From NCBI RefSeq assembly GCF_963678635.1, contig NC_087065.1, positions 8,937,267 to 9,001,266 on the forward strand: a stretch of 64,000 nt of DNA. The letters are read 5' to 3'. The DNA is from Symsagittifera roscoffensis (taxonomy: Eukaryota; Xenacoelomorpha; Acoela; Convolutidae). The notes beneath the pieces are model-generated. The model searched no databases, was not told the origin of the DNA, and saw nothing but the letters and a program-made list of their open reading frames with translations. Position 1 is the first letter of the stretch; the number at the start of each line of letters is the position of its first letter. Positions 38,301 to 53,300 of this stretch are shown here, in pieces. The translations under genes were made by a program, and so were the position numbers.

Positions 38301-41300
38301 TTATTCAACCCAAATCGAACATGATTGCTCGTATCAGGGCGAAGCTCTGAATGTTCCGACTGACTTTTAAGGTCTATGGAACAGTAATAACATGAAGAAC
38401 TAAATATGGCCAATTAAATTTATTCCAGAACATTTGAGATTTTTGGTGAAAATCATCCCCCCACATGCCATATAAAGTACAACGTGACAGATGTCGCTCC
38501 TAGTGACAAATCAATTATGGCACATAAGATTCTTTCAACCTATTTGGAACGATTTCTTAAATGGAGTAAATCTCCGCTTACGCGTTGATAGCGCGAAATA
38601 TATCGCGCGTTAATTGTCCCAAATTGGCCAAAATCGCAGTCATAAAATCCCATAACTTTACAAAAAAAATTCACAAGAAAAATTTTTTTTTTAATTTAAG
38701 CTCAAGACAAAAATACCTGTCGGTTGATATGTAAAAAATTTTTTGTCAAAAATGGCTAGTTAATAAAATCAAATTTTTTCTGAAGAAAGACAACCACCCC
38801 GAGCACAAATATTCCGTTACTTTCGTTACCAAAGTCGTAACAACAAGATTGCTCGTATAAGGGCGAGGCCCCTAGTGCTCCGACTGCTTTTTGAAGTCTG
38901 TGGAGCATAATAAAATTAAAAAAATTATATGTAAAAAATATGGACTGCTCGTATCAGGGTGAACCCTGAATATTCCGAGTGCCTTTTAAGGTCTATGTTC
39001 CGACTGCCTTTTAAGGAAAATAAGTATACTGAATGTAATTTTTTTCCCGGTCTTAGATTGAAATCGAATTAAATATTTTTTGAATCGAATCATTTCGATT
39101 TTGTTTCCGTTTTGACGTTAATTCAATCTAAATTAAATCAAAATTAATCCAAATTGATTTTTTTGCGGTTTCGAAATCAGTGAGCAAAACATTTTGAGTG
39201 TTAAGTTATTTGATTTTGTTAAAACTTGTTGATCTAAAATGATATTGTCATAATTTTGGCAGTAACTATAAATTGTTATTTTAATTTTCCATATGATTCT
39301 ATCGTTACTCTTGCAACCTAGCGATTTACGTCTGACTAGTTTTATGATTCGGCTTGAAGTACCGTTGCACAGTGAAACAATTTCTACACCGGCATAATTC
39401 GCTGTGTATGCTACGCGTTGATACAAAACTGGAAACATCGCGCAAATTACTTATTCTAAATTGGTAATTTTCAAACTCCTATAGTTTTTTGAAAAACTAT
39501 CGCGCTGACATTTTTTTTTAAATTTCAATGCATCACAAGCAGTATGAAAACCTCAACAACACATTTTTGCTAAAAAGTCAAAAATTGTCTCCAGATACTT
39601 GTAACTGAACATATATGCTGTGGCAGCCATAAGCAGCGCAGCAGATAGCGCTTTGAATAACAGCTTGCCTACCCGGAAAAAATTTTCAGCTGCAAAACTG
39701 GCCTGATGTTTTATGTGCTTAACATTGAAACATTGACGATTTTTTTTTTCGTTTTTTTTTCTGGGATATAAATGAAAACTCGGAAAACTATCTTGCTTAA
39801 TTAGTACAAATACAGATCGTCGATACCATTTTGAGGTCGATACCATTTTCTCATTGGTTTGGGTCAAAATCTGATTAGACCAAAGAGCACCATTTTTTGA
39901 ACAATTCAGTAGCTCAAGATTAACAATATTGCCAACTTTTCGCTAGTCGATAGCCAATGATTATCTTGCAAAAACTTGCAAGATTCTTGCAAATTTTGTT
40001 CAACTTGCAAGATCTTACAAGATTATTTTTATCCTGCAAGATTATCATAATCGCCATTTGTTTTTGAACGTCATTTTTTTGTTTTCTTAAAGATGAGGTG
40101 TTGTTTCTAACCGTAACCGCGTAGTATAAAGTCCTAGAACCATGTAAATCATGTCGAAGACACATTTTAAGCGCTCTTTAAAAATAAATATAAACCAGAG
40201 AGATAATCGTGAACATTCTGTCTCACATGTCTATTTTTTATGTAATAGAAGGTTATGTACGGTTTATTTTTTCATAAGTTTTTGAAAAAAGGAAGAAAAC
40301 GAAAAAGAGTTGTTGTTTTTCGTTGAGCATGGAAACCTTTGTGAGGGTATTTTAAACTTCAACCGTCAAAGCGAATGAAATATTCAAATGAACTAATAGA
40401 AAAAGAGCACTTGATTTGTTAATAAGCAGTTTTCCTTAATAAAATTTTAACTTTTTTCCCTGTAAATAAAATTTAATTAATATGTGTGCGAGAACGACCA
40501 TTTTTTTATTATTTAACCAGAATATCTTCTTGTCCTGGTTCACTAAATAGCAAATTTCCCGCCTGCCGTTTCCAAGGACAGGACACTCTTTTTGGCAACC
40601 TATAAGTTAAGGTTTTAAGTTAGGCAAAATTCTAATGGCTTTAAGCAAAGCGTCATTTTTCAGCTTGATTTGGCCTGGAAAACCGTTTTTTTCTAAAGTG
40701 TTTCCTCTGAAACTTGAAACGGCTAGCCATCAAAGACGAGGAAGGAACTAAATAAGGCGATGTACCACAAATCTTGTACGGAAGACAGAAGATAGAAAAA
40801 AAAACAAAGAAGTTTGAGAAAGAAAAACAAAAAAGAAATTTTTCTTGTATTTGCATTTAATTTAAATTGTTGATCGTTTCTTCGTTGTTTATTTCATAAC
40901 AAGCCTTTTTTTATTGGGTTTTTTGTATTGATGTATTTTACTTGGACGGATTGTATTTAAATAGAAAATATGCAAGAAACCGGGAAAACGAAAACGAAAA
41001 AACAACGCGGTCTCAGCTAGCAGTCTGGATGTATGCATTAGCCGCAAAAAGATGCTTCATTCATACATGGTTTGCTAGTTGGATGTCTACATGACCATTT
41101 TAACTACATGTTTGCTTGAGTGTTTTCATTTTACAAATCTATCATAACTTTTCTTGCGAGTTTTGATGTTTTCGCAGAATAATTTTATCCAGAATGATAT
41201 TTGTTTGATTTTTATTTGAACATTATTTATTTTTTTTTTACCAAGCCCGCAAGATTTGAGAAATTGGTAGCCTCGTTCAAAAAATCTGGAAAAAAAATAC

Positions 41301-44300
41301 AATGAAACCTTAAAACCGCTAGTGATGTCGCAGCTAGCGGGCTGTATGTATATATGGGTCGCTAATGGATGCATCCTTAATACGTGGCTTGCTATTTTAG
41401 TACTTACACGAATCTTAAGAACTTTGGTTCCAGTGAGAAATTTTTTTGCCATTATGCAAAATTATGTTTATCTTGAATTATGGTTATCTTGCAAGATCTT
41501 GCAAGAATTTTACCAGATCTTGCGAGATAACCATTGGCTATCGACTAGGGTTGGCATGACACAATTAGCTAATGCTTAAGACAGACAGGATTAGTTGAAA
41601 AATGCGAATGACCTAAATGATCATTTGAATAATTCAGAAATTGGTTCAAAATAAGCAAGTTTCTCTTTTTATTTCAATTTATCTGCTCCAACTTTTAACA
41701 GCCTTCTATAATTTTTCCTGCTTTTATAACTATTTGCGCGTGTTTAGGTCTGAAGCAGTTGCGTGCTCTGATGTTGCGGGAGAACAGGGCGGCGATTAGA
41801 CTGAACGACAGTGTACAGTTGAACTTGGTGGAGGTGGAAGACCAGCCGATGGCCAACGACAGAGTCAACATTTACATCAACAGATCACAACCAGGCTAGA
41901 GTTATGGCAACAAGTGAAAAATCCCCCCCCCCCCTCCCTAAATCAATAAAGAGAAGATATCGTCCACTTGGTAAAAAGAAGTAAACTTTTTCAGCCTATC
42001 AGATTTGAGTATAGTACATATGCACGACTTACTGGTTAAATTTGCCACTCAAGTTTTTAGGGGAAAATTGTTCACTTGGGTCAAATGTTGACCTCTTTTC
42101 TGATCAAACTGACAAGTTTTTCTTGCAGTTCAGCTGATCCAAATATTTTTTTAAGGCTTTTAGTTACATTAATTTCCGAGAAAATCAAAAATAAGGGGAC
42201 AGGAAAATAGCCGTTTCAAATTTCGATTTGAAGTTGTATCATTTTTATCACGCTTACTTTATTTTCGGCTAATTCAACCTTTTTCTAAAAACAAGGCCGG
42301 TCGTCCTGCCGCATGAAATGATAAGGCCTTACAGGGGTTCCTCTGGGTGTTAAACTGTTTTTTAAAATAATGTGCCGGATAATTTTTTCACATTTTCGTA
42401 TTCAAGCTGACAAAGTTGTGATTTTCTGAGCTCTGCTAAAAGTTTTAAGAAACATTCACCCAAAGTTTTCGATTCTGCGTAAGAAATCTTGCTTTTTGGT
42501 CTATTCTAAAATAACACTTATTTTTGAGTTTGGACTTGTCTCAAAATTAAAGGACCTTCAAACGTGCAGCTTCCCAAACTTGTTGTCAGATGGAAAACAT
42601 AGCGATTGGCATGTGCGCCGGTTAACATACGGAGCTATGTTGGTTAGACTTTGAATTTTGAAAACTCTTCTCTTGGTTTACTCGCAATTCGGCAAGTAGA
42701 GTAGATTTTTCCTATTTTTTTCAATGTTTATAAGTTGCCGATGCATATTGGCAATAGACCTGCTCGTATCGGGGCCAAGAATTCAATATTCTGAGTTTCG
42801 ACAAACTGTAAACTTTGAAGTTCGTTCATTTTTCTTCTCAAACAGCCAGAACATAGCAGTAAGTGCTTTGAGTTGTATAGGAATTAGTCTGACCAATTAG
42901 CTTGCCTGCATTCAATTCGGAATAACTTTGAGAAAATAAAATTAAAAAGCGCACAAAAAAATTCTGATGATCATAGCCAAACTGGCAGCTTTGAAACCCC
43001 CATAATTTAAACAAAAAGGAAATGATTAAATTTTTTTCTTTTTTTTTAAGTTTTTTTTTCAATATCAAACTACTTTCAATGCGGAAATAGCAATTTTTGC
43101 GACTATTTAAACAAAATTTGGTTCAATTTGCTTGCATTACATGAGTTTCAAATGGTTTTTGAACCGTAAAAAACCGCTGCCGTTTTAGAAGTTTTGCACG
43201 AAACATTGAAGTGTTTTTACTTTGATTTCTGATTTCAAAGTTCTAGTGTTCAAATTTGGGCGGAATAAAAAAGTAACCCTTGTTATTTTAAATTGGAAAT
43301 TTTTAAATTCTTATAATTTTTAAAAAACTATTGCCTATTTTCAATCTATTTTCAATTTTCAGTTCAGGGCCTTTTATGACTTTAAGACCGTACAAAAAAA
43401 GTTGAGTCAAAACTTGCTAGTTAAGAATCCGAGAACTAACACAATCCGAGAACTAATCCGAGTTACTTTCTTCAAATTTCGATTAAAAACAAATACTTAT
43501 GAAAAGGTCTCAACTTTACAGTTTAGTTTAATTGGATTTGACAAATAAGTGTCAAGTTTTTACGGCTGAAATATTATTTTGTCTCTGGCCGTCATCGAAA
43601 CTTTTACACTCCCCTTATGAAACAGTTTGTCTGAATTTGATCTTCAATAAGCACAATGAAGGCACTAGAGTTTGTCGTGATGATTTTTTTTCAATAAAAT
43701 TTTGTTCACGCTGATTTTTGGATTTTTAGCAGTATAAATTGTTTATTTCTAAATTTCATATCATTTCTTCTGTTCAAAGAAAGGCAACGTTTTTTTTATC
43801 GATCAGTAAAAAATTAAAAGCCACAAAAAAATCTACGACTTCTAGTTTTGACTGTAGATTTTAATTTTCAGATTTCCTATGGGACAATAGGAATTGTATT
43901 TGGAACAAGTTTTCTCAAATTGGAATAACAATATTAAAACAATGTCAAAAATGGTTTTTCTTAAAGTTTGGTTTTTTTGCGTTCCTCGACACTTTTCCAA
44001 CTGTCTGTTGGCTTTTTTTTATGATCAGTTTGTATAAATAACTTATATGTAGCAAATTAAGTGGCACTCAAACGCTTTTTTTAACCAGAATTTTGAACAA
44101 TGGCCAGCTTAAAACCCCCATAAATTGTTTTTCGTCAAAACATCATTGGTGAAATATCTTAGTGAATTTTAATCTCTGGCTGCTGAAATATTTTCAACTA
44201 TTCGAAAAAAATTGATTCCATGGGTTCCAAACCATGAAAATTTTTTCTGTAGTGGAAACTATGTAAAACTTATCTAGATTTTGTTATTACATAACTAATT

Positions 44301-47300
44301 ACCAATGTCAAGGTCATCGCTGTAGTTAGCGTAAAAATCAGGTACCGCCGTCGGCGACGGTGTTTTGTATGAATTCAAATTGATTCTTCTACGTTTTATC
44401 AACACGCTACGTTGTAATGTGAACACGAGATTACTTTCACAATCTCACGTTTTTGTGAGGTTTCGTAGGGTTTTACAATTTCCTATCTGGACCTTTTGGG
44501 ATATCTACGACGCAATCATTTCGTTCTATTGAAGCGTACGCTACGAGTTAATCTCCTTAGCACTTATTTCAAACTGATATTATATAAATTGTTCAGCTTA
44601 TTTTATACGCTGCTAGATGCAAAACTTATCATTTTGGGTTCTACTTTGGTGCACGTCTTATGGAGGAAAACTAAAAAAATCTGAAAAACGCCCAATTTTT
44701 TGAATGTTTTTCAATGAAATTTTTTCAGTTTTTTTTTATAATCAAAAACTGCCTCATTGACATCAGAGGCAAGTTGCGACACATTCAGTTTTGCCCTGAT
44801 ACAACAAGTAACGTTTTCCATTTCAATTTCGTTTTCTACAGACGAGTACAATAAAGAGGTGGTGATAGACTGGAACTCGAACAGTGTGTGGAGCAGGGGC
44901 CACCTCACTCCCCACTTCTACTCCTCCCCCTTCAACCTGTCAATCAACGGCACCTTCGCCCAGCAGAACATGACAAATGTCACCATCAACATCCGACACA
45001 ACAGGTCAACAGCTAAACACCTTCAACAGGATATGTATTCTGAACGCTCCTTTGCAACACACGTTTCAACGTGTTATTTTTTTGCCACGTTGGCATAATT
45101 TTAAGAAACTTTGCCGAAAAATTGGGCGCCTTTGAAAATTTGGCGGAAAAAAGGTCTTATTTCTTTAACGGCCAAAAATATTGGGCACCTTTGAACATTT
45201 GGCGGAAAAAGCGTCTTAGTTCTTCAACGGCCAAAAATATTGGGCGCCTTTGAAAATTTGGCGGAAAAAAGGTCTTATTTCTTTAACGGCCAAAAATATT
45301 GGGCACCTTTGAACATTTGGCGGAAAAAAGGTCTTATTTCTTTAACGGCCAAAAATATTGGGCACCTTTGAAAATTTGGCGGAAAAAGTGTCTAGGTTTT
45401 TCAACGGCCAAAAACATTCCCAGCATCCCTTATTGAATTTTAAGTGTAAAAGTCCAGTACCTGTTGCGGAGTCCAGTACCTGTTGTGGGTGTTCGGATTG
45501 CTTTCACCTCAGGAATTTAACCCCCTCACCTCCCCCTTTGGTACTCTTTTACGACATCTGTTTATAGCTGACCGACCCTAAATTTTCTCTACACGCACCG
45601 TTGGAGGAGTATGCAGCAAAAAAATAGAATTTTTGGTCAATATTGCTGGATATGTAAAAATGTTTTCAAAAAAAGGTTTTTTTTTGAAGTGCTTAGGAAG
45701 AACTGAAAAAATCAATTAGATCATCTGTCGTAAATTTCCATGCAAATGTCCACAACTTTTGAAAAAATCCCTTCGGTGTCAATATGTACAAGTTTTGAGG
45801 GAGGAGCGTGCGCCAAAAAAAAACAATTTTCCGGTCAAAATTTTCCAGAAAGTGTCTAAAAACGCCCATTTTGGCCTGTCTTTTCAAAAATTTTCCTGCG
45901 GCGCGGGAATTTTGCCAAAAGCCCAAAACGGGTCTTTTTAGTGCTTTGGGAGAGCTTGAAAAATTGAAAAATCCCCCCCCCCCCCTCGAGAAAACCCTAG
46001 ATCCGCCCCTGCAAACTACATTCCCTTTCAGAAAACCTTCCTCCAAGAGTCCACTCTAAGTTTTCAGGCTATTATATAACGAGAAGGAAACTTTTGTGCA
46101 ATTATTTATCAAAAATAAATCGATTTCACTGCGAATATCCCAGAACACTCGCATAACACTATAAAGATCTCATTTTGACCAAAATTTTTACGCTGAAGGC
46201 AAATTGTTGGAAAATTAAGTCAAAAAACCGTTTTTGGGCATTTTTTGGACAACTTTGACCTAAAAATTGCGTTTTCTGGCTGGCGCTCCTCTTCAAAATT
46301 AGTACTCGGTTTCTAAACCTAAACTTTCTCAAACTGCAAACTCAAAATTGCACAGAAAAAAAAGTTGAAATTGAACAACAAATAACCAACTTTGCCGTTT
46401 TTTCCTCTTACTTAATTTGGTTTTTATCTTGAGCTGATTTTCGCTAAGTTTGAACAATTTTTTCTTGCTTTTTTTTAGTTAAAATTTATTAGCGTAAGAT
46501 TCATGAATCAAAGACTTGACAGTTTTTCAGAATCTTCCATTTGAAGCGTCTCTATGTATTTGTCAGTTTCTGACTATTTTGTCAGTTTCTGTATTTGTCA
46601 GTTTCTTTTAAAAAAAAAGAGTTCATACTTTTATTATTTATTCTCAAGAAAAATTTTAGGCAATCCTAGTCTGTAGTAATATCCTTTTTTCTACATGCTT
46701 GCTTCTATTTGCCGAATTCTTAAATTTTTCTTGTATTCGGTTCAAAAATTGCTTCTATTTTTTCATCGATCATATACATTTTAAGTACCTCATATAAAAC
46801 TTTTATCGGTATAACTTTAACCAACAAAATAAAAGTTGTTACAATTTAAAAATTTAAAATTTTGGAATACTCTTATTTGGCAGAAATTGTGATAGTCTCG
46901 TACGGACATATATTAAGAATTTTTCTCCGGCTCAAACGAGTTTTGCCAATATAACTCAGGCCTTTTTTCAATTTTGTTTCAATTCAATTTGTTTTATGTT
47001 GTGTTTACTACGTTGTACATTGATGAAAATTTTTAAAGTATTTCAATGAGTTTAAGAGGTTGCTTAAAAAATCTTAATCGATAAAACTTTTATAATGACT
47101 TCAAACTTCTAGTTTTCGTTTATCAACCGGTTTCTTGAAGAAAAAGTCGATTAAAATGCATGAAACTTTTCTTGAGCTCGAGCTGTTGTTCGCCAAACTT
47201 CTGAGTGGGCGAATAATCCTCGTGATTGTGCTCCAGCTCATTGTACATATGAAAAAGAAGCTGTCCATAATGAGCTAATTGAGCATTTTTTCTATTACAG

Positions 47301-50300
47301 TTAAGATACCTTTGTAATATCATTATAATACCTTTATCTAAGTGCGTTATAGTTTTTACAATAAGTAAATTATAATATCTTTTTATATTTATTATAGTAA
47401 TCTACTTATAACATACTTATTACATAGTTAAGGAATCCTATAATTGTTTTTGTGCTGCAGGTACATCCAGATTCTGAAGAAGGACTCGTTCATGTACCTC
47501 GGCAGAGTGCGGAAGTTGTGTCTGCCTCCCAACCTCTACCTAGTGGAGTATGGGTCTCTCTCCAGTGGGGAGCAGATGGCCACTGAACTACTCTCCAAGT
47601 CCGATGAGGGGGATGAAGGGGGAGGTTGCATGAAGAGCAAGGTAAGCAAAAGAAGCAAAGTACCACTTTATGCAATTTGAATGAAACTTGTGCTACTGGA
47701 CTAAAAGAAGCTAAAAACAGCGTTAATATAAAATGATTTAGTTTACAAAATTTGGGCCCAAAATTTTACCCAAAAATGGATTATTTTGGACTTCTCGAAG
47801 TCAATGAAACCTTACGCTAAAACTACCAAATCAATTGCTGAAAGTTTAACACCAAATGGAGCTTCCTATCTAGAGTAACAAGGTTCAAGAAGTGAGCCTT
47901 CTTCGTAGTTCAACAAAACTTAGGAAAAAACTTTTTTTGAAATTATATGCAAAATATTCAAAAAACGTTTTTAAAACAAAACTCTCAGAATTTTATGTTG
48001 TGAAAAGGACATTTTTTGACCATCCGAGAAAAAAAAATTATACAAGAGAAAATGAGAAAATGTACAATTAGTAAAGTTTGTTTGGCTACATAAGAAACTC
48101 TTTTTGATATACTTAGCTCGTCAATTCGCAGAGCATTTTTGGCTTAACTTTTTATTGACTAATAAAAATAAAAATTACTCTTGTCTTGGATAAGCTTTTG
48201 GTTCCCAATTTAGCAAAACGGTTTGCATCATGAATATTCTGGTGGATTTTAAGCAGTTTTTCCGCCCATTTTGAGAAAACACGTTGAAAGTTTCCAATTT
48301 TGATGGTTTTTTTCTGGCTAGCTTAAACCAGCACTGTAATTTTTTGATGGCTGACAATAAAAATTGTTTCAAAAACTCAAAATTGAGGCTTCAGATATAC
48401 ATTTTTCTAATTTTATTTCCTTTTTTTTTGTAAAACTCTCAAATTTGAGAGGAAAACAAATAACTGAACATCATGTAACGTAAGGGTCAAGCAGTTTCTT
48501 AGTATAGAAAAACTCTAATCAAACAAATGTATGAAAACGCTTTTCAGACAAATTCACTATACAAGAGAATGCTTATCTAGCCATTTGCTTACAATTTTTT
48601 TCTATAGCATTGTATGATGAGCATTTTTCGATAGTATGAAATCGTGCTGCATGTAATCTTGGCTAATAACGAGACAACCCATTTAGCAGACACTTTTATA
48701 CTTTCCTCAATATTTACAATTTTAAGTGGTTTTTGCAAAACAAAAACATTTGTATACTCATAAAAACAATAACATTTTTTCACCAAAAACGCTTTGTTTT
48801 TAGTTTCAAATCAGCAAAACCAGCAGTAAAAGAAATAGTAGCACCTGAACAACCTGAAGTTCAGGTCACCGCGATCCGAAATTCACTTTACTGAAATTTC
48901 AAGAAAAATTCATGTGAAAACACATAATTCCTTGAGTTATTTGAACAGATTTCATTTCAAAATTCGTTTAACACAAACAGACAATATTTCACGTTGGTTA
49001 AAAAATGATATTTGTTCCGACTTTCGAAGACACGCGATATACTTTTTCTAGGGATGTTTATTGACCAAAATTTTTGGCTTTTAAAAAAGTGATACTAAAA
49101 ATTAATTATAGACAATTAAGGACATTGTAAACAGATCAATTGGTCTTTTCATCGAGAAACGAGAGCTATATGCATTTTGTTCTATTAACATTAGCGTATG
49201 GGGGGGATAAAACATGACAAAAATTATCTTCAGTTTTTCGATTTTTTTAATCAGTTTTTCAGCCAACCTATTTTTAATTGGTACTTAAACAAAGTCGGAA
49301 CTTCGGACAATTTTGCCTTTCGATATAAGTCGTTTGAGTATATTTTAGCACTTTTACTTGAATTGCTATAAGTATTTAGGTAAAAACACGCAAGAGTTTA
49401 TTTCGATTTCAAGATATTTCGAACTTTGAAAATTTGTTTTTTTTTTCTGCGAAAAGAATTTCTATGGAAAACAAAAGCAGGAAACCTGCTATAGCGCAGC
49501 CTAGTCTTACTAAATCCAATCAATTGATCTTATATGGCTCGAGCAAAAAAATGAAAACTTTGATCATATCATAAACAAAAGCCTCCATTTGAAAGTTACA
49601 ATGATTAGACGTCAGATTTTTCCGCGAATTGCCATAACAAAACCATAACAAAGTTTTTCATAACCATAACAAAACACCAGTAATTCATAACCATAACAGT
49701 AATTCAGTTGCAGAAATAAAACAGCCTAAGCTTTTCAAAAAAAATGTAAGCGTATTCTGATTAAAAAAAACAAATGACTGAGGAAGGATGACTGAGGAAG
49801 GTTCATTGAAGACGTATAACGCCTTTTGAATAATATCTCAAAAAATAGGAAAAAATTAAAACATATGCAAATTATTTTCATTAGGATAGTAACCTTTTCA
49901 GGATTTTTGCGAGTAGTTAAATTGAACATAACTCCAGAAGATAAAACTTATAAAAGGGACTGTTTAGCTACCAAAACTTCTCTTTAGATTCTTGCTCAAT
50001 TTTTGTTCTAATTTTTGAAGAAAAAGACGGAGTACTTGGTTTTCATGTGGTTTTTTTTTTCAAACAACCACGAACTTCAATTAGCTTACCCTAGTTTGGC
50101 GGCATTTCTAATACCATTCAAAAGTTTTTGGTTTTCTGAACTCAAAACTAATATATGGTGATTTTTTTGTGATTAGTTACAGCGGGGTTGGTAAAGAGAA
50201 AAAACAATTTCGGCTAATTTGGGATAATTAGGGCGTAATGCATTCGTACTATTAACGTGAAACACTAAACTCAAAAACTAATTAATAAATTTCATCAAAA

Positions 50301-53300
50301 TCGCTGGTCATACAGTTTTTTAGAGAGAAATGCTAGTCCAACAACTAGCGTTTTTTGATAGCATCAGCTTGTATCTGAAAAATTTCTGCCACTCTAATAA
50401 AAGAAAACCTGAAAAACACTTGAGCAAAATTGATTTTATGTCAAATATATTAATTGAGTATTTTTTACATTGTAATCACCAAATCAAAAAGTTTTTTTCG
50501 TAAAATGAACTTTATTCAGTGTTTTGTAGCTGCAATAGTGTTTTGTAGCTTGCGCGACTAACAAGTTTTGTAGCTTTAGTGAAAAATGTGAGGTTCAAAC
50601 TGGCTTTTCCAACGGCAAGCATATGAAAAACGAACCTGTTTTTTTTGCAAAACTACAAAATTTTATTACAGTTTCATGAAAATTTCATATCGAAGTTTGA
50701 ACTTGATTTCATTCATTGAGTTTTTTGTCGCTTTTGATTTTGATTTCATTTGAAATTTCGTTTAACAAAATCTGCAACAATTCACATTGATGGAAAAAAT
50801 CTGGTTCCGAAAAAAATGTTCCGATTCGCGATGAAATGCAAGAAGTTTATGCGCGCAGTGGTTTTATTTAGTTTGTAAAAATTCGGCGATCAAACTCAAA
50901 ACTTCCACCAAAATTTCTGATACCCCATTGATGAAATTTTAACGTTCAATTTTTTAATGTAAAATTTTGAAGGTTTGAAAATGGCCAAATGGATTGGTTT
51001 CTGCGCAGTGAGAACAATGTTTATGATGGTTTTTCCAAATTAAATTAAAAGAAAACCTCTTTGGTTCTATTAATTTTCTTCTAAAAGTTCACACTACATG
51101 TTAAATGCTTTTGATGTGTCTGAAAAAAAAACATTTAAATGCTATTCTGAAAAATAAATTTTGGGCATTTGAAATTTGCTAATATGGACAATTTGGGATA
51201 ATTCGAATGCAAGATTTTACGTTTTTATAACACGCGTAGGCGGCGGATTTAACCATTCAGAATTAGAATGAAGCAGACATTTTGGTTTTTTTGGGTATAA
51301 GAGACACTAAATGCAACTCTTTGTACTTTATATAAGCGTATGGTGGGATAAAAAGAAGAAAAAAAATGAAAAAAAAAATCTGTTGTTTTTACCGATTAAT
51401 TAATTTTTTTGGACAGACTTTTTTAAATTGGCCCTAAAAGCTAATTGGTATTTCCATGGGCTTTGTTGTATTATACGAGTTGTTTTGTTAATTGGTCGAA
51501 CCGCATTATTTTATTTTTCAAAAAAAAAAGAAAAAATGAGGTCTTTTTTAAAAATCGAACGCAAAACTCACTTCCGTTTAATTTAAAATAAGCAAAAATT
51601 CGAGTAGATTTCTGAAATATAAAGAAACGATATTGAACTTTGCATTTGCATTTGTTGAAAAATCTTTAACTTTGTGAAATTTCACCCTGCAATCCAGTTT
51701 GCGGTTGAAAAAGCTTACTGGAACAATTTAATTTTTTTTTCAGCAAATTTACAGCATTATTGTTCAATTTTTTCTACCATTTGACACAAAATACTCTCTG
51801 CCAAAATAAAATTTTTAGGTGTGTACAAAGGAAGTGATGATTAATTATAAAGTTTTTTTTTGTGGAATTTTTTAGGAAAATTTTGGAAATCTATTTCGAA
51901 AATACCTTTTGATCCAAAAATAAATTAAGCAAAATCATATCTATTGATCTAAATTTCTCTAAATGAAAAAAAAAATTTAAAAAAGAGGCAAATAAAAGTC
52001 GTACATGGGTTTTAAAGAGCTTCAACATTTTATATATGTTTTTTTAAATCGAAAGTTGTGGGAACCCCCCGTGCATAAGATGCTACGCCGTTAAGTTTGT
52101 TCAAAAAACTCTGTCTGCGGGAAAATTTCAAAATCAGAACAATTTCACAACAATATTTTAATAGAGCAATAACTTCCTGTTTGATTTATTAAACAGGTAT
52201 TATGAAAACGTTTTTTTTTTTCCAGATGAAATCTGGTTTTTTTTTTTTAATTTTTTTTTTTTTTTTTGAGACGCTTTTTCGAAAAATTCGCTTTCCCAAA
52301 AAACTACCCGTCAGATTCTCATAAAAGTGGTACCAATGGATTTAGTAGCGTTTCACCTACCTGACTGCATGAAATTTAGGGCAATTTTTACCCTACCCCA
52401 CCCCCTACGGTCTTAGAAAAGCTTCACAACTCGGTACTTTTTTCACTTTTTGCCCATTTTTTCGGAAATTATCGATTTCCTCAAAAACTACCCGTCCAGA
52501 TTTGGGATTAAGCGTTTAATCGATAATCCAGGTTGTAGGAAACTCCCCCGCACAAGCGGCTGGTCCTTAACTTGCCTAGGGGAAGAGCTATAGACTTAGG
52601 AAAAGTCACTTTTTTTTTACTCTTTTGGCCTTTTTTCAAATCTTTCCGATTTCCTCAAAAACTACCCGTCCAGATTTGGGATTAAGGGTTTAATCGATAG
52701 ACCAGGTTGTAGGAACCCCCCATGCACAAGCGGCTGGTCTCTAATTTGCTTAGGGGAAGATTTATAGACTTAGGAAAAGTCACTTTTTTGATTTTTTTGC
52801 CTATTTTTTTCGGAAATTATCCTCAAAAACTACCCATCCAGATTTGGAATTAAGGGTTTAATCGATAGACCAGGTTGTAGGAAACTCCCCCGCACAAGCG
52901 GCTGGTCCTTAACTTGCCTAGGGGAAGAGCTATAGACTTAGGAAAAGTCACTTTTTTGACTTTTTTGGCCTTTTTTCAAATAGAGCAATAACTTCCTGTT
53001 TGATTTATTAAACAGGTATTATGAAAACGTTTTTTTTTTTCCAGATGAAATCTGGTTTTTTTTTTTTTAATTTTTTTTTTTTTTTTGAGACGCTTTTTCG
53101 AAAAATTCGCTTTCCCAAAAAACTACCCGTCAGATTCTCATAAAAGTGGTACCAATGGATTTAGTAACGTTTCACCTACCTGCCTGCATGAAATTTAGGG
53201 CAATTTTTACCCTACCCCACCCCCTACGGTCTTAGAAAAGCTTCACAACTCGGTACTTTTTTCACTTTTTGCCCATTTTTTCGGAAATTATCGATTTCCT

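Noticed and set aside
44340-44365. GC-rich hairpin ccgtcggcgacgg
   Set aside because: The stem is only five pairs with no conserved context, so it is likely chance.
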